A stretch of 64,000 nucleotides of DNA from Massilia oculi (GCF_003143515.1 NZ_CP029343.1:4464001-4528000), one strand, 5' to 3'; positions 26,499-36,470 are shown, counted from the first letter of the stretch. A program made the numbers and translations. The notes: generated by a model not told the origin, from the letters alone.

Positions 26499-28667
26499 TT
26501 ACTTCTTCGGCGTCGCGTCGAAGGCGCGCAGGCCGCCGCACAGCAGGTCGCTCGGCACGCCGAGCGCCCACGCGGCGGCCACAGCGGCCAGCACGTTCTC
26601 CGGATACTTCACGGTCGACGGCTTCATCGCCGCCAGCGCGATCAGCGGGGTTTCCTGCTCGCCAGCCGCCAGCACGATGCGGCCGTCGCGCGCGAACACC
26701 ACGCGTTCACCGCTCTGGCGGTGGGCGGCCAGGATCGGGTTGGTTTCGTCGGCCGCGTAATAGATTACGCCGCCGTCGCACAGCTCGGCCAGGCCGGCGA
26801 CTCGTTCGTCGGCCGCGTTCAGCACCGCCACGCCGTCCGGCAGGATCACATCGACCTGGCTGCGGATCACGTTGTACATCGCATCCTCGTCGCGCACGTA
26901 GAACTCGGCGACGTCCTCGATGCCGTTCATGTCGGTCACCACGCCCACCGTGCAGCGGTCGTAGGGCAGGCCGTCCTGCAGGATCGAGCGCGCGTTCGAT
27001 TCGAACACGGCGGTCTCCACGTTGCGGTTGATCAGGATGCGCTGGGCCGCTTCGACGCCGGTCGAATCACGGGTCGAGATGGCGCGCGCGTTCAGGTACA
27101 GGCCTTCGCCGTTGGCGACGCCGACTTCCTTGCGCGTGATGTTGACCAGGCAGCCGACCAGGCGCGTGATCAGGCTGCAGCCCTTCGAGCCGGTCACGCC
27201 GACCACCGGGATGCGCGCCGTCTGCTCTTGCCCGAACAGGTGGTCGACGATGTCCTTGCCGACGTTGCGCGGCGTGCCGCTGGCCGGCTTCATGTGGGCC
27301 AGCAGGCCCGGGCTGGCATTGACTTCGATGATGGCGCCGCGCTGCTCTTCCAGGGGGCGCGAGATGTCTTCGCATACCAGGTCGATGCCGGCGATGTCCA
27401 GGCCGACGATGCGCGCGGCCAGGGCGGCGGCGTGGGCGACGTCCGGGTGCACCAGGTCGGTCACGTCGTCGGCGACGTTGCCGTTCACCTGGATCAGCAC
27501 TTTCTGGCCTTTGGATGGAATCGACTCGGGAGTCAGGCCCTGGCGCTGCAGTTGCAGCTGGTTCTCTTCGCTCTCGCGCGGCTTGACGGGGCTGAGCGGG
27601 AATTCCTCGCTCTCGCCGCGGCGCGGGTCGATATTGATCTGGGTGTCGCACAGCTCGGCCACGTTGCTGCGGCCGTCGCCCGTGACCCAGACCGACTCGC
27701 CGCGCGCGGCAGCCACCACCTTGCGGCCGACCACCAGCAGGCGGTGTTCGTTGCCCGTGACGTAGCGCTCGACGAGGACCGACTTGCTTTCGCCTTCTTC
27801 GGAAGCGATGGTATAGGCGGCCTTGACTTCGGCCTCGGTCATCAGGTTGAGCGACACGCCGCGACCATGGTTGGCGTCGATCGGTTTCACGACCACCGGC
27901 AGGCCGATGTCCTGGGCTTCGTCCCACGCGTCCTCGGGACTGCGCGCGATCGCGCCTTCCGGCACCGGCACGCCGCAGGAGGAGAGCAGGGACTTGGTCA
28001 TGTCCTTGTCGCTGGCGATGCCTTCGGCGATCGCGCTGGTGCGGTCGGTTTCGGCGGTCCAGATGCGGCGCTGGGCTGCGCCATAGCCGAGCTGCACCAG
28101 GTTACCGTCGGTCAGGCGGATCGAGGGGATGCGGCGATCCGTGGCGGCATCCACGATGTGGGCGGTGGACGGGCCCAGGCAATGGCGATCGACCATGTCG
28201 GTCAGGCGCACGACTTCGGCCGGCAGGTCGAACGGCTCGTCGTTGATCGCGGCCATCATCAGGCGGTGGGCGACGTCGAGCGCGGCGCGGCCGACGGTCT
28301 CGTCGCGGGTGCGGAAGGCCATCTTGTAGATGGCGTGCTCGCCGGTCGAACGGGTCTTGCCGAAGCCGGTCTTCATGCCGGCCAGGTTCTGCACCTCGAG
28401 CACGACGTGTTCGAGGATGTGGCCGGCCCAGGTGCCGTCACGCAGGCGCTCCAGGAAGCCGCCGCGGTAGCCGACGCCGCAATGGTGCTCGACCAGCCCG
28501 GGCAGCCAGGCGGTCAGGCGCTCGGTGAAGCCGGGAAGAAGGTTCGAGGGATAGTCTTCCAGCTCGCCGATGTCGAGCCAGGCCTCGAGTACCGGACGGT
28601 AGGTCCAGATATTCGGTCCGCGCAGATAGCTCACGCGCAGGAATTTGATGTCATTCTTCTTGGTCAT
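26499..28667 (-). CDS. Truncated cyanophycin synthetase paralogue (CphA'/CphA2-like)
   Basis: 722 aa, first gene of the cphA operon. The N-domain and ATP-grasp domain are complete (VVVKPIDANHGRGVSLN, LVERYVTGNEHRLLVVG). In the Mur-ligase domain the P-loop reads GSKGCSL (residues 493-499) where CphA has GTNGKTTT, so the phosphate-binding Lys and Thr are gone. The protein stops where the C-terminal Mur lobe would begin, missing about 140 residues. By family knowledge, CphA2 enzymes with a decayed Mur half repolymerise beta-Asp-Arg dipeptides, and betaproteobacteria carry a CphA' beside CphA. Arg attachment is therefore unlikely; the actual activity is inference. Confidence 0.88.
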   Translation of the reverse strand: MTKKNDIKFLRVSYLRGPNIWTYRPVLEAWLDIGELEDYPSNLLPGFTERLTAWLPGLVEHHCGVGYRGGFLERLRDGTWAGHILEHVVLEVQNLAGMKTGFGKTRSTGEHAIYKMAFRTRDETVGRAALDVAHRLMMAAINDEPFDLPAEVVRLTDMVDRHCLGPSTAHIVDAATDRRIPSIRLTDGNLVQLGYGAAQRRIWTAETDRTSAIAEGIASDKDMTKSLLSSCGVPVPEGAIARSPEDAWDEAQDIGLPVVVKPIDANHGRGVSLNLMTEAEVKAAYTIASEEGESKSVLVERYVTGNEHRLLVVGRKVVAAARGESVWVTGDGRSNVAELCDTQINIDPRRGESEEFPLSPVKPRESEENQLQLQRQGLTPESIPSKGQKVLIQVNGNVADDVTDLVHPDVAHAAALAARIVGLDIAGIDLVCEDISRPLEEQRGAIIEVNASPGLLAHMKPASGTPRNVGKDIVDHLFGQEQTARIPVVGVTGSKGCSLITRLVGCLVNITRKEVGVANGEGLYLNARAISTRDSTGVEAAQRILINRNVETAVFESNARSILQDGLPYDRCTVGVVTDMNGIEDVAEFYVRDEDAMYNVIRSQVDVILPDGVAVLNAADERVAGLAELCDGGVIYYAADETNPILAAHRQSGERVVFARDGRIVLAAGEQETPLIALAAMKPSTVKYPENVLAAVAAAWALGVPSDLLCGGLRAFDATPKK

Positions 28668-28962
28668 GTAATCACTTTTGCCGCCTGACGCCTCTCTCGC
28701 GCTGGCGACTTGTCCTTGTCTGCCCGACTTTCAAAACGGTGCCGAAAGCGGCCATGTACACACCAACTCATGTACACTTGCCGGCCTGCTGCGCCGCAAC
28801 ATTCCTACTAACACGTTTCTCGTGTCATCCAAACGATACGCACAAACGTTCTAGCGCTCTGTGGAGCGTTTCACGCAACGGCGTAACGACGGTCCTCGTG
28901 CAACGCCGGTCCGGCGCCATGTCCACCCTTAGAGAACAAAAGCCTGTTATCGGGCGCAATAC
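28668..28962. promoter_or_regulatory. Divergent regulatory region of the cyanophycin locus
   Basis: 295 bases between the starts of the minus-strand cphA operon and the plus-strand ABC/DUF1854 operon. Neither start codon has a good SD. A pair of TGTACA-centred repeats lies in the middle (separate entry). A TTGAAA on the minus strand (plus 28730-28735 region) could be a -35 for the cphA operon, but no matching -10 was found. Confidence 0.5.
28754..28777. repeat. Two ATGTACAC direct repeats, each with a TGTACA palindrome
   Basis: ATGTACAC occurs at 28754-28761 and again at 28770-28777. The 6-bp palindromes TGTACA have a centre-to-centre distance of 16 bases, about one and a half helical turns. 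Position in the divergent promoter region suggests an operator for a regulator of the cyanophycin genes. Not matched to a known site. Confidence 0.45.
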
Positions 28963-31242
28963 ATGACAACTCAACAACCTGCTATTCCATCGTCGCTTGC
29001 GATAGCCGCCAGTTCTGTTCCTGAACAGTGGCAAAGTGACGTCGCGAAACAGCTTGCACCAGGGGAAAACGTTTTAAGCAGCGTGGAGGTTGACCTCGAC
29101 GCGAAATTACATTTCTCGAAAGGCCTGGTGCTGGTGACGAATCGCCGCCTGCTGGCGCGCGCGCCGGGCGAGACCGTCTGGCGCGACTGGCCGCACCGCG
29201 CGGGCACCATGCTGCGCCACCATGACCACGCCGGCGTCGGCCATCTCGAGCTGGTCGACGAAGGCGGGCTGCTGGCCGCCTGGCGCTTCACGCTGGGCCA
29301 GAACCTGCACGCGATCCGTGTCGCCGACGGATTCCGCGACCAGGTCCACAGCGTGGCCACGGGCGTGCCCGTGCAGCCACCCGACCAGCACACTTGTCCA
29401 AGTTGCAAGGCTCCGCTCGAGCCGGACCAGGAAGACTGCCCGATCTGCGAGAAAGTGCTGCACACGCCGCCGTCGACCTGGACCCTGTTCCGCCTGTGGC
29501 GCTTCGCCCAGCCCTATAAAGGGCAATTATTACTGGGATTCTTGCTGATGCTGGGCTCGACCGGCGCGCACATGATTCCGCCCTACCTGACGATGCCGCT
29601 GCTGGACAATGTGCTGATCCCGTACCAGAACGGGCAGCAAATCGATACCAATCTGGTCTATATGTATATGGGCGGCCTGTTCGCGGCCGCGCTGCTGGCC
29701 TGGCTGCTGGGCTGGGCCAAGACCTATGTGCTGGCGCTGGCCTCCGAGCGCATCGGCGCCGACCTGCGCTCGACCACCTATGAACACCTGATGCGCCTGT
29801 CGCTGGAATTCTTCGGCGGCAAGCGCACCGGCGACCTGATGGCGCGGATCGGCAGCGGTTCGGACCGGATTTGCGTCTTCCTGTCGCTGCACTTGCTCGA
29901 CTTCCTGTCGGACGTGCTGATGATCGTGATGACGGGCATTATTTTGTTCACGATTAATCCCTGGCTGGCCGTGGTGACCCTGCTGCCGCTGCCATTCATT
30001 GCCTGGATGATCCACATCGTGCGCGACAAGCTGCGCACCGGCTTCGAGAAAATCGACCGCGTCTGGGGCGAGGTGACCAATGTGCTGGCCGACACCATCC
30101 CCGGCATCCGGGTGGTGAAGGCCTTCGCCCAGGAAAAGCGAGAAGCAGCCCGCTTCCGCGAAGCCAACAAGCACAACCTCGCGGTCAATGACAAGCTGAA
30201 CCGGGTGTGGTCGCTGTTCTCGCCCACCGTGTCGTTCCTGACCGAACTGGGCTTGCTCGTGATCTGGTGCTTCGGCATCTGGCAGGTGTCGCGGGGCGAC
30301 ATCACGGTCGGCACGCTGTCGGCCTTCATCGCCTACAGCGGCCGCTTCTACGTGCGCCTGGATTCGATGAGCCGCATCGTGTCGGTGACGCAGAAATCGG
30401 CCTCGGCCGCCAAGCGCATCTTCGACATCCTCGACCACGTCTCGAGCGTGCCGGACCCGGTCAACCCGGTGAAAGTCGACAAGATCGAGGGCAATATCGA
30501 GCTGCGCGAGGTTGGTTTCCGTTACGGCAACCGCGCGGTGAATCGCGGCATCTCGCTCAAGATCAAGGCCGGCGAGATGGTGGGCCTGGTCGGCCACAGC
30601 GGTTCGGGCAAGAGCACGCTGGTCAACCTGATCTGCCGCTTCTACGACGTGGCCGAAGGCGCGATCCTGCTCGACGGCCAGGACATCCGCTCGTTCGCCG
30701 TGGCCGACTACCGCCGCCATATCGGCCTGGTGCTGCAGGAGCCGTTCCTGTTCTTCGGCACCATTGCCGACAACATCGCCTACGGCAAGCCGAACGCCAC
30801 CCGCGAAGAGATCATCGCGTCGGCGCGCGCCGCCCATGCCCACGAATTCATCCTGCGCCTGCCGCAGGGCTACGATTCGATGGTCGGCGAGCGCGGCCAG
30901 GGCCTGTCGGGCGGCGAGCGCCAGCGCATCTCGATCGCGCGCGCGCTGCTGATCGATCCGCCGATCCTGATCCTGGACGAAGCGACCTCGTCGGTGGACT
31001 CGGAAACCGAGAAAGAAATCCAGAAGGCGCTCGACAATCTGGTGCAGGGCCGCACCACGATCGCCATCGCGCACCGCCTGTCGACCCTGCACCGGGCCGA
31101 CCGCCTGGTGGTGCTGGACCGCGGCGTGGTGGTCGAAGAAGGCAGCCATGACGAGCTGATGGCGCGCGAAGGCGCTTACCACCGCCTCTACGAAGCGCAG
31201 GCGCGCAACGTGGACCAGGATCTGGACGACAAGGACGCATAA
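28963..31242 (+). CDS. Cyanophycin-locus ABC transporter with PH-like and zinc-ribbon N-terminus
   Basis: 759 aa. Residues 1-135 form a soluble PH/GRAM-like region ([18 protein letters not shown]). A zinc ribbon follows with C145-x2-C148-x10-C159-x2-C162 (CPSC and CPIC knuckles). Then comes an exporter-type six-helix domain (about 180-460) and an ATPase domain with Walker A GSGKST (547-552), LSGGE (648-652) and Walker [12 protein letters not shown]. This is one complete half-transporter, likely acting as a homodimer. As I recall, this architecture is catalogued in public databases as a cyanophycin metabolism-associated ABC transporter with no known substrate. Only three bases separate it from the DUF1854 gene. 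Confidence 0.9.
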   Translation: MTTQQPAIPSSLAIAASSVPEQWQSDVAKQLAPGENVLSSVEVDLDAKLHFSKGLVLVTNRRLLARAPGETVWRDWPHRAGTMLRHHDHAGVGHLELVDEGGLLAAWRFTLGQNLHAIRVADGFRDQVHSVATGVPVQPPDQHTCPSCKAPLEPDQEDCPICEKVLHTPPSTWTLFRLWRFAQPYKGQLLLGFLLMLGSTGAHMIPPYLTMPLLDNVLIPYQNGQQIDTNLVYMYMGGLFAAALLAWLLGWAKTYVLALASERIGADLRSTTYEHLMRLSLEFFGGKRTGDLMARIGSGSDRICVFLSLHLLDFLSDVLMIVMTGIILFTINPWLAVVTLLPLPFIAWMIHIVRDKLRTGFEKIDRVWGEVTNVLADTIPGIRVVKAFAQEKREAARFREANKHNLAVNDKLNRVWSLFSPTVSFLTELGLLVIWCFGIWQVSRGDITVGTLSAFIAYSGRFYVRLDSMSRIVSVTQKSASAAKRIFDILDHVSSVPDPVNPVKVDKIEGNIELREVGFRYGNRAVNRGISLKIKAGEMVGLVGHSGSGKSTLVNLICRFYDVAEGAILLDGQDIRSFAVADYRRHIGLVLQEPFLFFGTIADNIAYGKPNATREEIIASARAAHAHEFILRLPQGYDSMVGERGQGLSGGERQRISIARALLIDPPILILDEATSSVDSETEKEIQKALDNLVQGRTTIAIAHRLSTLHRADRLVVLDRGVVVEEGSHDELMAREGAYHRLYEAQARNVDQDLDDKDA

Positions 31243-31245
31243 TCA

Positions 31246-31725
31246 ATGACGAGCATTTCGACTATTCCCTTCCAGCTGCGCCGCGACAGTTTTGGAAAAC
31301 TGGTGATTACCCTGGAAAACGGCGAAGAGTGGGTCGGCGTGATGCCGGTGCGCGCCTTCCCGATCCAGGCGCCGACCAAGGGCATCTCGCTGGTGCGCGA
31401 CGGCGGCAAGGAAGTCGCCTGGATCGACGACCTGGCCGAGATGCCGGACACGATCCGCACCCTGATCCGCGAGGAAATCGAGGGCCGGGAGTTCATCCCC
31501 GAAATCCTGGCCATCAAGGACGTGTCGAGCTTTGCCACGCCCTGCACCTGGTTCGTCAGGACCGACCGCGGCGACACCGAGTTCGTGCTGAAAGTGGACG
31601 AGGACATCCGCCGCATCGGCGAAGCCTCGCTGCTGGTGGCGGACAGCCACGGCATCAACTTCCTGGTGCGCGATATGTTCAAGATCGACAAGCACAGCCG
31701 CAAGATCCTCGATCGCTTCTTGTAA
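31246..31725 (+). CDS. DUF1854 protein of the cyanophycin locus
   Basis: A 159-aa soluble protein without signal peptide. Visible family features are the opening FQLRRDSFGKLVITLENGE, the middle RAFPIQAPTKGISLV, and the C-terminal DSHGINFLVRDMFKIDKHSR. As far as I recall, DUF1854 proteins occur together with this ABC transporter type next to cyanophycin synthetases; the biochemical role is unknown. It starts three bases after the transporter stop and is surely co-transcribed, so it may be a partner or regulator of the transporter. Confidence 0.88.
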   Translation: MTSISTIPFQLRRDSFGKLVITLENGEEWVGVMPVRAFPIQAPTKGISLVRDGGKEVAWIDDLAEMPDTIRTLIREEIEGREFIPEILAIKDVSSFATPCTWFVRTDRGDTEFVLKVDEDIRRIGEASLLVADSHGINFLVRDMFKIDKHSRKILDRFL

Positions 31726-31859
31726 AACCGCTGTGAACCTGCATTGAACCGAACGCGGGGCACTTCGATTGTCCAGCGTTCGGCCACCCACATACCAACG
31801 GTAGCGATCCGGCTACAGTCTTCTCATCGGCCACATGGCCATCCTCAGAGGAGAAGACT

Positions 31860-32396
31860 ATGGATTCCATCAACCGCAACCAACCCGAAGAAAACCGCCG
31901 CGACCTGGCCGGCATGGACGCCATCGAGCGCACCAAGGACATGATCGACGACGCCGACTCGTGCTTCTTTTGCACCGGCAACGGCCAGGGCCCGAGCCGC
32001 GGCGTGCGTCCGATGAGCGTGCGCGAGACCGACGATGCCGGCGCCATCTGGTTCTTGAGCAGCATCGACAGCCACAAGAACCAGGAATTGCAGTCCAATC
32101 CAACCGTCAAATTGTTCTTCCAGTCGGGCAAGCATTCCGGCTTCCTGGAACTGGACGGCCACGCCGAGATATCGCAAGACAAGGCGCGCATCAAGCAGTT
32201 GTGGAACCCGATGCTCAAGACCTGGTTCACCGAAGGCGAGGACGATCCGCGCATCACCGTCATCAAGATCACGCCCAGGACCGGCTATTACTGGGACAAC
32301 AAGCATGGCGACGCGGTGGCCGGCGTCAAGGTCGCGGTCGGCGCGATGATCGGCAAGACGCTCGACGATTCGATCGAAGGTACACTGTCCTTCTGA
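31860..32396 (+). CDS. Pyridoxamine 5'-phosphate oxidase-family protein (general stress type)
   Basis: A 178-aa split-barrel flavin/FMN- or heme-binding protein of the general stress protein 26 group. It carries MSVRETDDAGAIWFLSSIDSHKNQEL and KLFFQSGKHSGFLELDGHAEIS, followed by a lid helix (IKQLWNPMLKTWFTEGEDDP) and ITPRTGYYWDNKHGD, all typical of the family. An SD AGGAG (31849-31853) precedes the start by six bases. It is probably an FMN-dependent oxidoreductase in stress defence rather than a vitamin B6 enzyme. Confidence 0.88.
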   Translation: MDSINRNQPEENRRDLAGMDAIERTKDMIDDADSCFFCTGNGQGPSRGVRPMSVRETDDAGAIWFLSSIDSHKNQELQSNPTVKLFFQSGKHSGFLELDGHAEISQDKARIKQLWNPMLKTWFTEGEDDPRITVIKITPRTGYYWDNKHGDAVAGVKVAVGAMIGKTLDDSIEGTLSF

Positions 32397-32423
32397 TAAA
32401 GATAGGAAGAGGGAGGCGGGCGG

Positions 32424-33671
32424 GTGCATTTCATCCTGGCGACGATCGGCTCGGCCGGCGACCTGTTTCCCTTCCTCTGGATCGGCCGCGCGCTGCGCGA
32501 GCGCGGCAACCGGGTCGATTTCCTCGGCCCGCAGCAGCATGCGCTCTATGTCGAGGCGGCCGGACTCGCCTTCCACGGCTTGCCGGCCGACATGGCGGTG
32601 CTCGACCATCCCGACCTGTGGCACGCCACCCGCGGCCTGGCCGTGGTGTGGGACGCGACGCGGCCGGCCATGGCGCAGCTGCCGCGGGTGGTCGAAGCGC
32701 TTGCCCGCAAACAGCCGGACGAGCGGCGCGTGCTGCTGGTCCATCCGCTGGCCCTGCCCGAGGCCGACCTGTGCCGCCACGCCTGTCCCGGCCTCAAGAT
32801 CGCGGCGGCCTGGCTGGCGCCGTCCAACCTGCCGACCGTGCACGATCCGCTGCTGCTCGGCCCATGGCCGGTGCCTGCCTGGGTGCCGCATGGTGCGCGC
32901 CGCTGGCTGTGGCGTGGATTGGCGGCGCGCTTCCTCGACCCGGTGGCGCTGCCCGGCCTGAACGCGGCGCGCGTGGAACGCGGCTTGCCGCAGGTCGACA
33001 GCATGGTCGATTTCATCCCGTCCATTCCCGACCTGTCGCTGGCGCTGTTCCCCGACTGGTTCGCGGCGCCGGCCCCGGATTGGCCCAGGCCGCTCTGCCA
33101 AGCCGGCTTCCCGCTCTACGACCCCGATCCGAACGCCGCGCCGAGCGCGGAGCTGCGCGCCTTTCTCGACGGCGGCGTGCAGCCGGTCGTGTTCACGCCC
33201 GGCACCGGCAACCGCCAGGCCCGCGCTTATTTCGAGGCGGCGACGCAGGCCGTGACTGAACTCGGCCTGCGTGCGGTGTTCCTGACGCCGCACTTCGAGC
33301 AGTTGCCGGCCACGCTGCCGCCAAGCGTCTGCTGGCAGGACTACGTCCCGCTGAAGGCCTTGCTGCCCCACGTCGCGGCCCTGGTCCACCACGGCGGCAT
33401 CGGCACCACGGCCGAAGCCCTGCGGGCCGGCACGCCGCAACTGATCGTGCCGCTGGCGCACGACCAGTTCGACAATGCGGCGCGGGTGGTGGCGATGGGG
33501 GCCGGCGCGAGCCTGCATGCCACCCGCGTCACGCCGGCGCGCATGGCGAAGGCGTTGCAAAAGGTGGTGGGGAACACGCGGGTCGCGGCGCGGAGCGCCG
33601 GACTTGCCGAGCGGTTCGCGGGGCAGGGTGGCGTCGATGGGCTGTGTGCGCGCCTGGAAACCCTGGCTTGA
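32424..33671 (+). CDS. GT1/MGT-type glycosyltransferase
   Basis: A 415-aa cytosolic or membrane-associated transferase with a GTG start preceded by GGGAGG. The N-terminal Rossmann lobe begins FILATIGSAGDLFPFLWIGRAL. The C-terminal lobe holds the nucleotide-sugar motif VHHGGIGTTAEALRAGTPQLIV with LAHDQFDNAARV, as in rhamnosyltransferases and UDP-glucuronosyl/macrolide glycosyltransferases. Donor and acceptor are unknown; glycolipid synthesis (RhlB-like) is one possibility. Confidence 0.87.
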   Translation: MHFILATIGSAGDLFPFLWIGRALRERGNRVDFLGPQQHALYVEAAGLAFHGLPADMAVLDHPDLWHATRGLAVVWDATRPAMAQLPRVVEALARKQPDERRVLLVHPLALPEADLCRHACPGLKIAAAWLAPSNLPTVHDPLLLGPWPVPAWVPHGARRWLWRGLAARFLDPVALPGLNAARVERGLPQVDSMVDFIPSIPDLSLALFPDWFAAPAPDWPRPLCQAGFPLYDPDPNAAPSAELRAFLDGGVQPVVFTPGTGNRQARAYFEAATQAVTELGLRAVFLTPHFEQLPATLPPSVCWQDYVPLKALLPHVAALVHHGGIGTTAEALRAGTPQLIVPLAHDQFDNAARVVAMGAGASLHATRVTPARMAKALQKVVGNTRVAARSAGLAERFAGQGGVDGLCARLETLA

Positions 33672-33749
33672 CCGCATTGTTGGCAAGCGCACCGACGTCG
33701 CGCGCCCGCAGGCGTCCAATGAGGTTTTTACGACGTTGCCGGAGGGCGG

Positions 33750-36299
33750 ATGCCCAGCAAAACTTCTAACAGGAAAAGTATCGACAAAAGCAGGGCCGAG
33801 GACGGCTACGTCCACGTGCGCGGTGCGCGCGAGCACAATCTGAAGAACGTCGACCTCGACATCCCGCGCGGGCAGCTGGTGGTCTTCACCGGCGTCTCGG
33901 GCTCGGGTAAATCGTCGCTGGCCTTCGGCACCCTGTATGCGGAAGCCCAGCGGCGCTATCTGGAATCGGTGTCGCCCTATGCGCGCCGCCTGTTCCACCA
34001 GATGCCGGTGCCCGAGGTCGACGAGATCGAGGGCTTGCCGCCGGCGGTCGCCCTGCAGCAGCAGCGCGGCACGCCCACCGCGCGCTCCTCGGTCGGCAGC
34101 GTCAGCACCTTGAGCAATTCCCTGCGCATGCTGTACTCGCGGGCCGGCGATTATCCGAAAGGGCAGGAGCTGCTGTATGCCGAATCGTTCTCGCCCAACA
34201 CTCCGCAAGGCGCCTGCCCGCGCTGCTCGGGACTGGGCCGCATCTACGACGTGACCGAACACTCGATGGTGCCGGACGACAGCCTGACGATCCGCGAGCG
34301 GGCGATCGCCGCCTGGCCACCGGCCTGGCATGGCCAGAACCTGCGCGACATCCTGGTCACCCTCGGCTACGATGTCGATACCCCATGGCGCGATTTGCCG
34401 AAAAAGGACCGCGACTGGATCCTGTACACCGACGAGAGCCCGACGGTGCCGGTGTATGCCGGCCTCACGCCCAAGGAGACGAAGGCGGCCTTGCGGCGCA
34501 AGGACACGCCCAGCTACCAGGGCACCTTCACCGGCGTGCGGCGCTACGTGATGCAGACCTTCGCCAATACCGAAAGCGCCTCGATGAAGAAGCGCGTGGC
34601 GCGCTACATGGTCAGCAATGCCTGCCCGGAATGCGAAGGCAAGCGCCTGCGGCGCGAATCGCTGTCGGTCACCTTTGCCGGCCATGACATCGCCGAGATC
34701 TCGCGCCTGCCGCTGGCGCGCCTGGCCGAACTGCTCCAGCCCTACGCCCAGGGCAAGGACAAGGACGGCGCCCGCCTGCACAAGGAGCAGCTGATCGTGC
34801 GCCGCCGCATCGCCGCCGACCTGGCCGCGCGCCTGGAGGTGCTGCTGGCGCTGGGCCTGGGCTACCTGGCGCTGGAACGCAGCACGCCGACCCTGTCGCC
34901 CGGCGAATTGCAGCGCCTGCGCCTGGCGACGCAAGTGCGATCGAGCCTGTTCGGGGTGGTCTACGTGCTTGACGAGCCTTCGAGCGGCCTGCATCCGGCC
35001 GACACCGAAGCGCTGCTCGACGCGCTGGCCCAGCTGAAGGCGGCCGGCAACTCGCTGTTCGTGGTCGAGCATGCGCTGGACGTGATCCGGCAGGCCGACT
35101 GGCTGGTCGACGTCGGTCCGCTTGCCGGCGAGCGTGGCGGCCAGGTGTTATATAGCGGCGTGCCCGAAGGGCTGCGCAAGATCGAGGCGTCGCAGACCCG
35201 GCGCTACCTGTTCGGCGAAGCGCCGCCGCCGCAGCGCACGCCACGCGAGCCCACCGGCTGGCTGAAGCTTGCGGGCGTCCACCGCAACAACCTGAACGAC
35301 CTGGAAGTCGATTTCCCGCTCGGCGTGCTGACGAGCGTGACCGGCGTGTCGGGCTCCGGCAAGTCGAGCCTCGTGAGCCAGGTGCTGGTCGAACTGGTGG
35401 GCCAGGCCCTGGGGCAGGGCGGCGCGGCGCAGGAAGAGGCGCCGGACGAGCCGGACCTGGAACGCGACGAGGAGTTGCCGCTGGAGGGCCGCATCGTCTC
35501 CGGCATGGAGGGCGTGCGGCGCCTGGTGCGGGTCGACCAGAAACCGATCGGCCGCACGCCGCGCTCGAACCTGGCGACTTACACCGGCCTGTTCGACCAG
35601 GTGAGAAAGCTGTTCGCAGCTACGGAGGATGCGAAGAAGCGCCGCTACGACGCCGGCCGCTTTTCGTTCAACGTCGCCAAGGGCCGCTGCGAGCATTGCG
35701 CCGGCGAGGGCTTCGTGATAGTCGAGCTGCTGTTCCTGCCCAGCGTCTATGCGCCTTGCCCGACCTGCGAGGGGGCGCGCTACAACGCCGAGACCCTCCA
35801 GGTTCGCTATCGCGACAGGAACATCGCCGAGGTGCTGGGCATGACGGTGGGCGAGGCGATCGACTTCTTCAAGGGCGAAGCGCTGGTCGAGCGCTCGCTG
35901 GAAGTATTGAACGAGGTGGGCCTCGACTACCTGCGCCTGGGGCAGCCGGCCACCGAACTTTCCGGCGGCGAGGCGCAGCGCATCAAGCTGGCGTCCGAAC
36001 TGCAACGCGCCACGCGCGGCAATGCGCTGTATGTACTGGACGAGCCGACCACCGGCCTGCACCCGGTCGACGCCGACCGCCTGATGGTGCAGCTGAACCG
36101 CCTGGTCGATGCCGGCAATACCGTGATCGTGGTCGAGCACACGATGCGGGTCGTGGCCGGCAGCGATTGGGTGATCGACGTCGGCCCCGGCGCCGGCGAC
36201 GACGGCGGTGCGGTGGTGGCTTCCGGCCCACCCCAGGAAGTCGCGCGCAACAAGGAAAGTCGCACTGCGCGCTACCTCGCAGCCCAGATGACACAATGA
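33750..36299 (+). CDS. UvrA-like excinuclease ATPase, short class (UvrA2-like)
   Basis: 849 aa, about 90-100 shorter than canonical UvrA. Two ABC ATPase halves are present: [20 protein letters not shown] in the first and [19 protein letters not shown] in the second, each split by zinc-containing inserts (CPRC, CPEC, and CEHC with CPTC). The first signature reads [12 protein letters not shown] instead of LSGGE; the second, [15 protein letters not shown], is standard. The shortness and altered signature fit UvrA2-type paralogues, linked in other bacteria to DNA-adduct or drug tolerance, rather than the housekeeping UvrA. Confidence 0.85.
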   Translation: MPSKTSNRKSIDKSRAEDGYVHVRGAREHNLKNVDLDIPRGQLVVFTGVSGSGKSSLAFGTLYAEAQRRYLESVSPYARRLFHQMPVPEVDEIEGLPPAVALQQQRGTPTARSSVGSVSTLSNSLRMLYSRAGDYPKGQELLYAESFSPNTPQGACPRCSGLGRIYDVTEHSMVPDDSLTIRERAIAAWPPAWHGQNLRDILVTLGYDVDTPWRDLPKKDRDWILYTDESPTVPVYAGLTPKETKAALRRKDTPSYQGTFTGVRRYVMQTFANTESASMKKRVARYMVSNACPECEGKRLRRESLSVTFAGHDIAEISRLPLARLAELLQPYAQGKDKDGARLHKEQLIVRRRIAADLAARLEVLLALGLGYLALERSTPTLSPGELQRLRLATQVRSSLFGVVYVLDEPSSGLHPADTEALLDALAQLKAAGNSLFVVEHALDVIRQADWLVDVGPLAGERGGQVLYSGVPEGLRKIEASQTRRYLFGEAPPPQRTPREPTGWLKLAGVHRNNLNDLEVDFPLGVLTSVTGVSGSGKSSLVSQVLVELVGQALGQGGAAQEEAPDEPDLERDEELPLEGRIVSGMEGVRRLVRVDQKPIGRTPRSNLATYTGLFDQVRKLFAATEDAKKRRYDAGRFSFNVAKGRCEHCAGEGFVIVELLFLPSVYAPCPTCEGARYNAETLQVRYRDRNIAEVLGMTVGEAIDFFKGEALVERSLEVLNEVGLDYLRLGQPATELSGGEAQRIKLASELQRATRGNALYVLDEPTTGLHPVDADRLMVQLNRLVDAGNTVIVVEHTMRVVAGSDWVIDVGPGAGDDGGAVVASGPPQEVARNKESRTARYLAAQMTQ

Positions 36300-36350
36300 A
36301 AGTGAGCAAATCCGGCGAGCCGAGCGGTGCGCCGGATTTGTGTTCACTTT
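36299..36350 (+). terminator. Long hairpin after the UvrA-like gene
   Basis: Outer arms AAAGTGA / TCACTTT and inner arms AAATCCGGCG (36308-36317) / CGCCGGATTT (36330-36339) form a bulged stem directly after the stop codon. A short TTT ends it. Confidence 0.6.
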
Positions 36351-36470
36351 GATAAGATCGTTCCTTCGCCGGCAGGACACGCTTTGTGCACGACCGTGCC
36401 GCTTTCGTGTGCGCGACATTTCACGTTTGCGTTACACTTGGGATATTTTTTTTCTAACAGAACAACAGGC

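Noticed and set aside
23691..28688. Uninterrupted open frame of 1665 codons on the plus strand
   Set aside because: It is antisense to the two cyanophycin synthetase genes. Its His/Arg/Ala/Gly-rich composition is what GC-rich third codon positions produce in this antisense frame, and no domain is recognisable.
31845..35072. 1075-codon open frame on the minus strand
   Set aside because: It lies across the PNPOx-like, glycosyltransferase and UvrA-like genes in antisense; the sense proteins have clear motifs and the antisense product has none.
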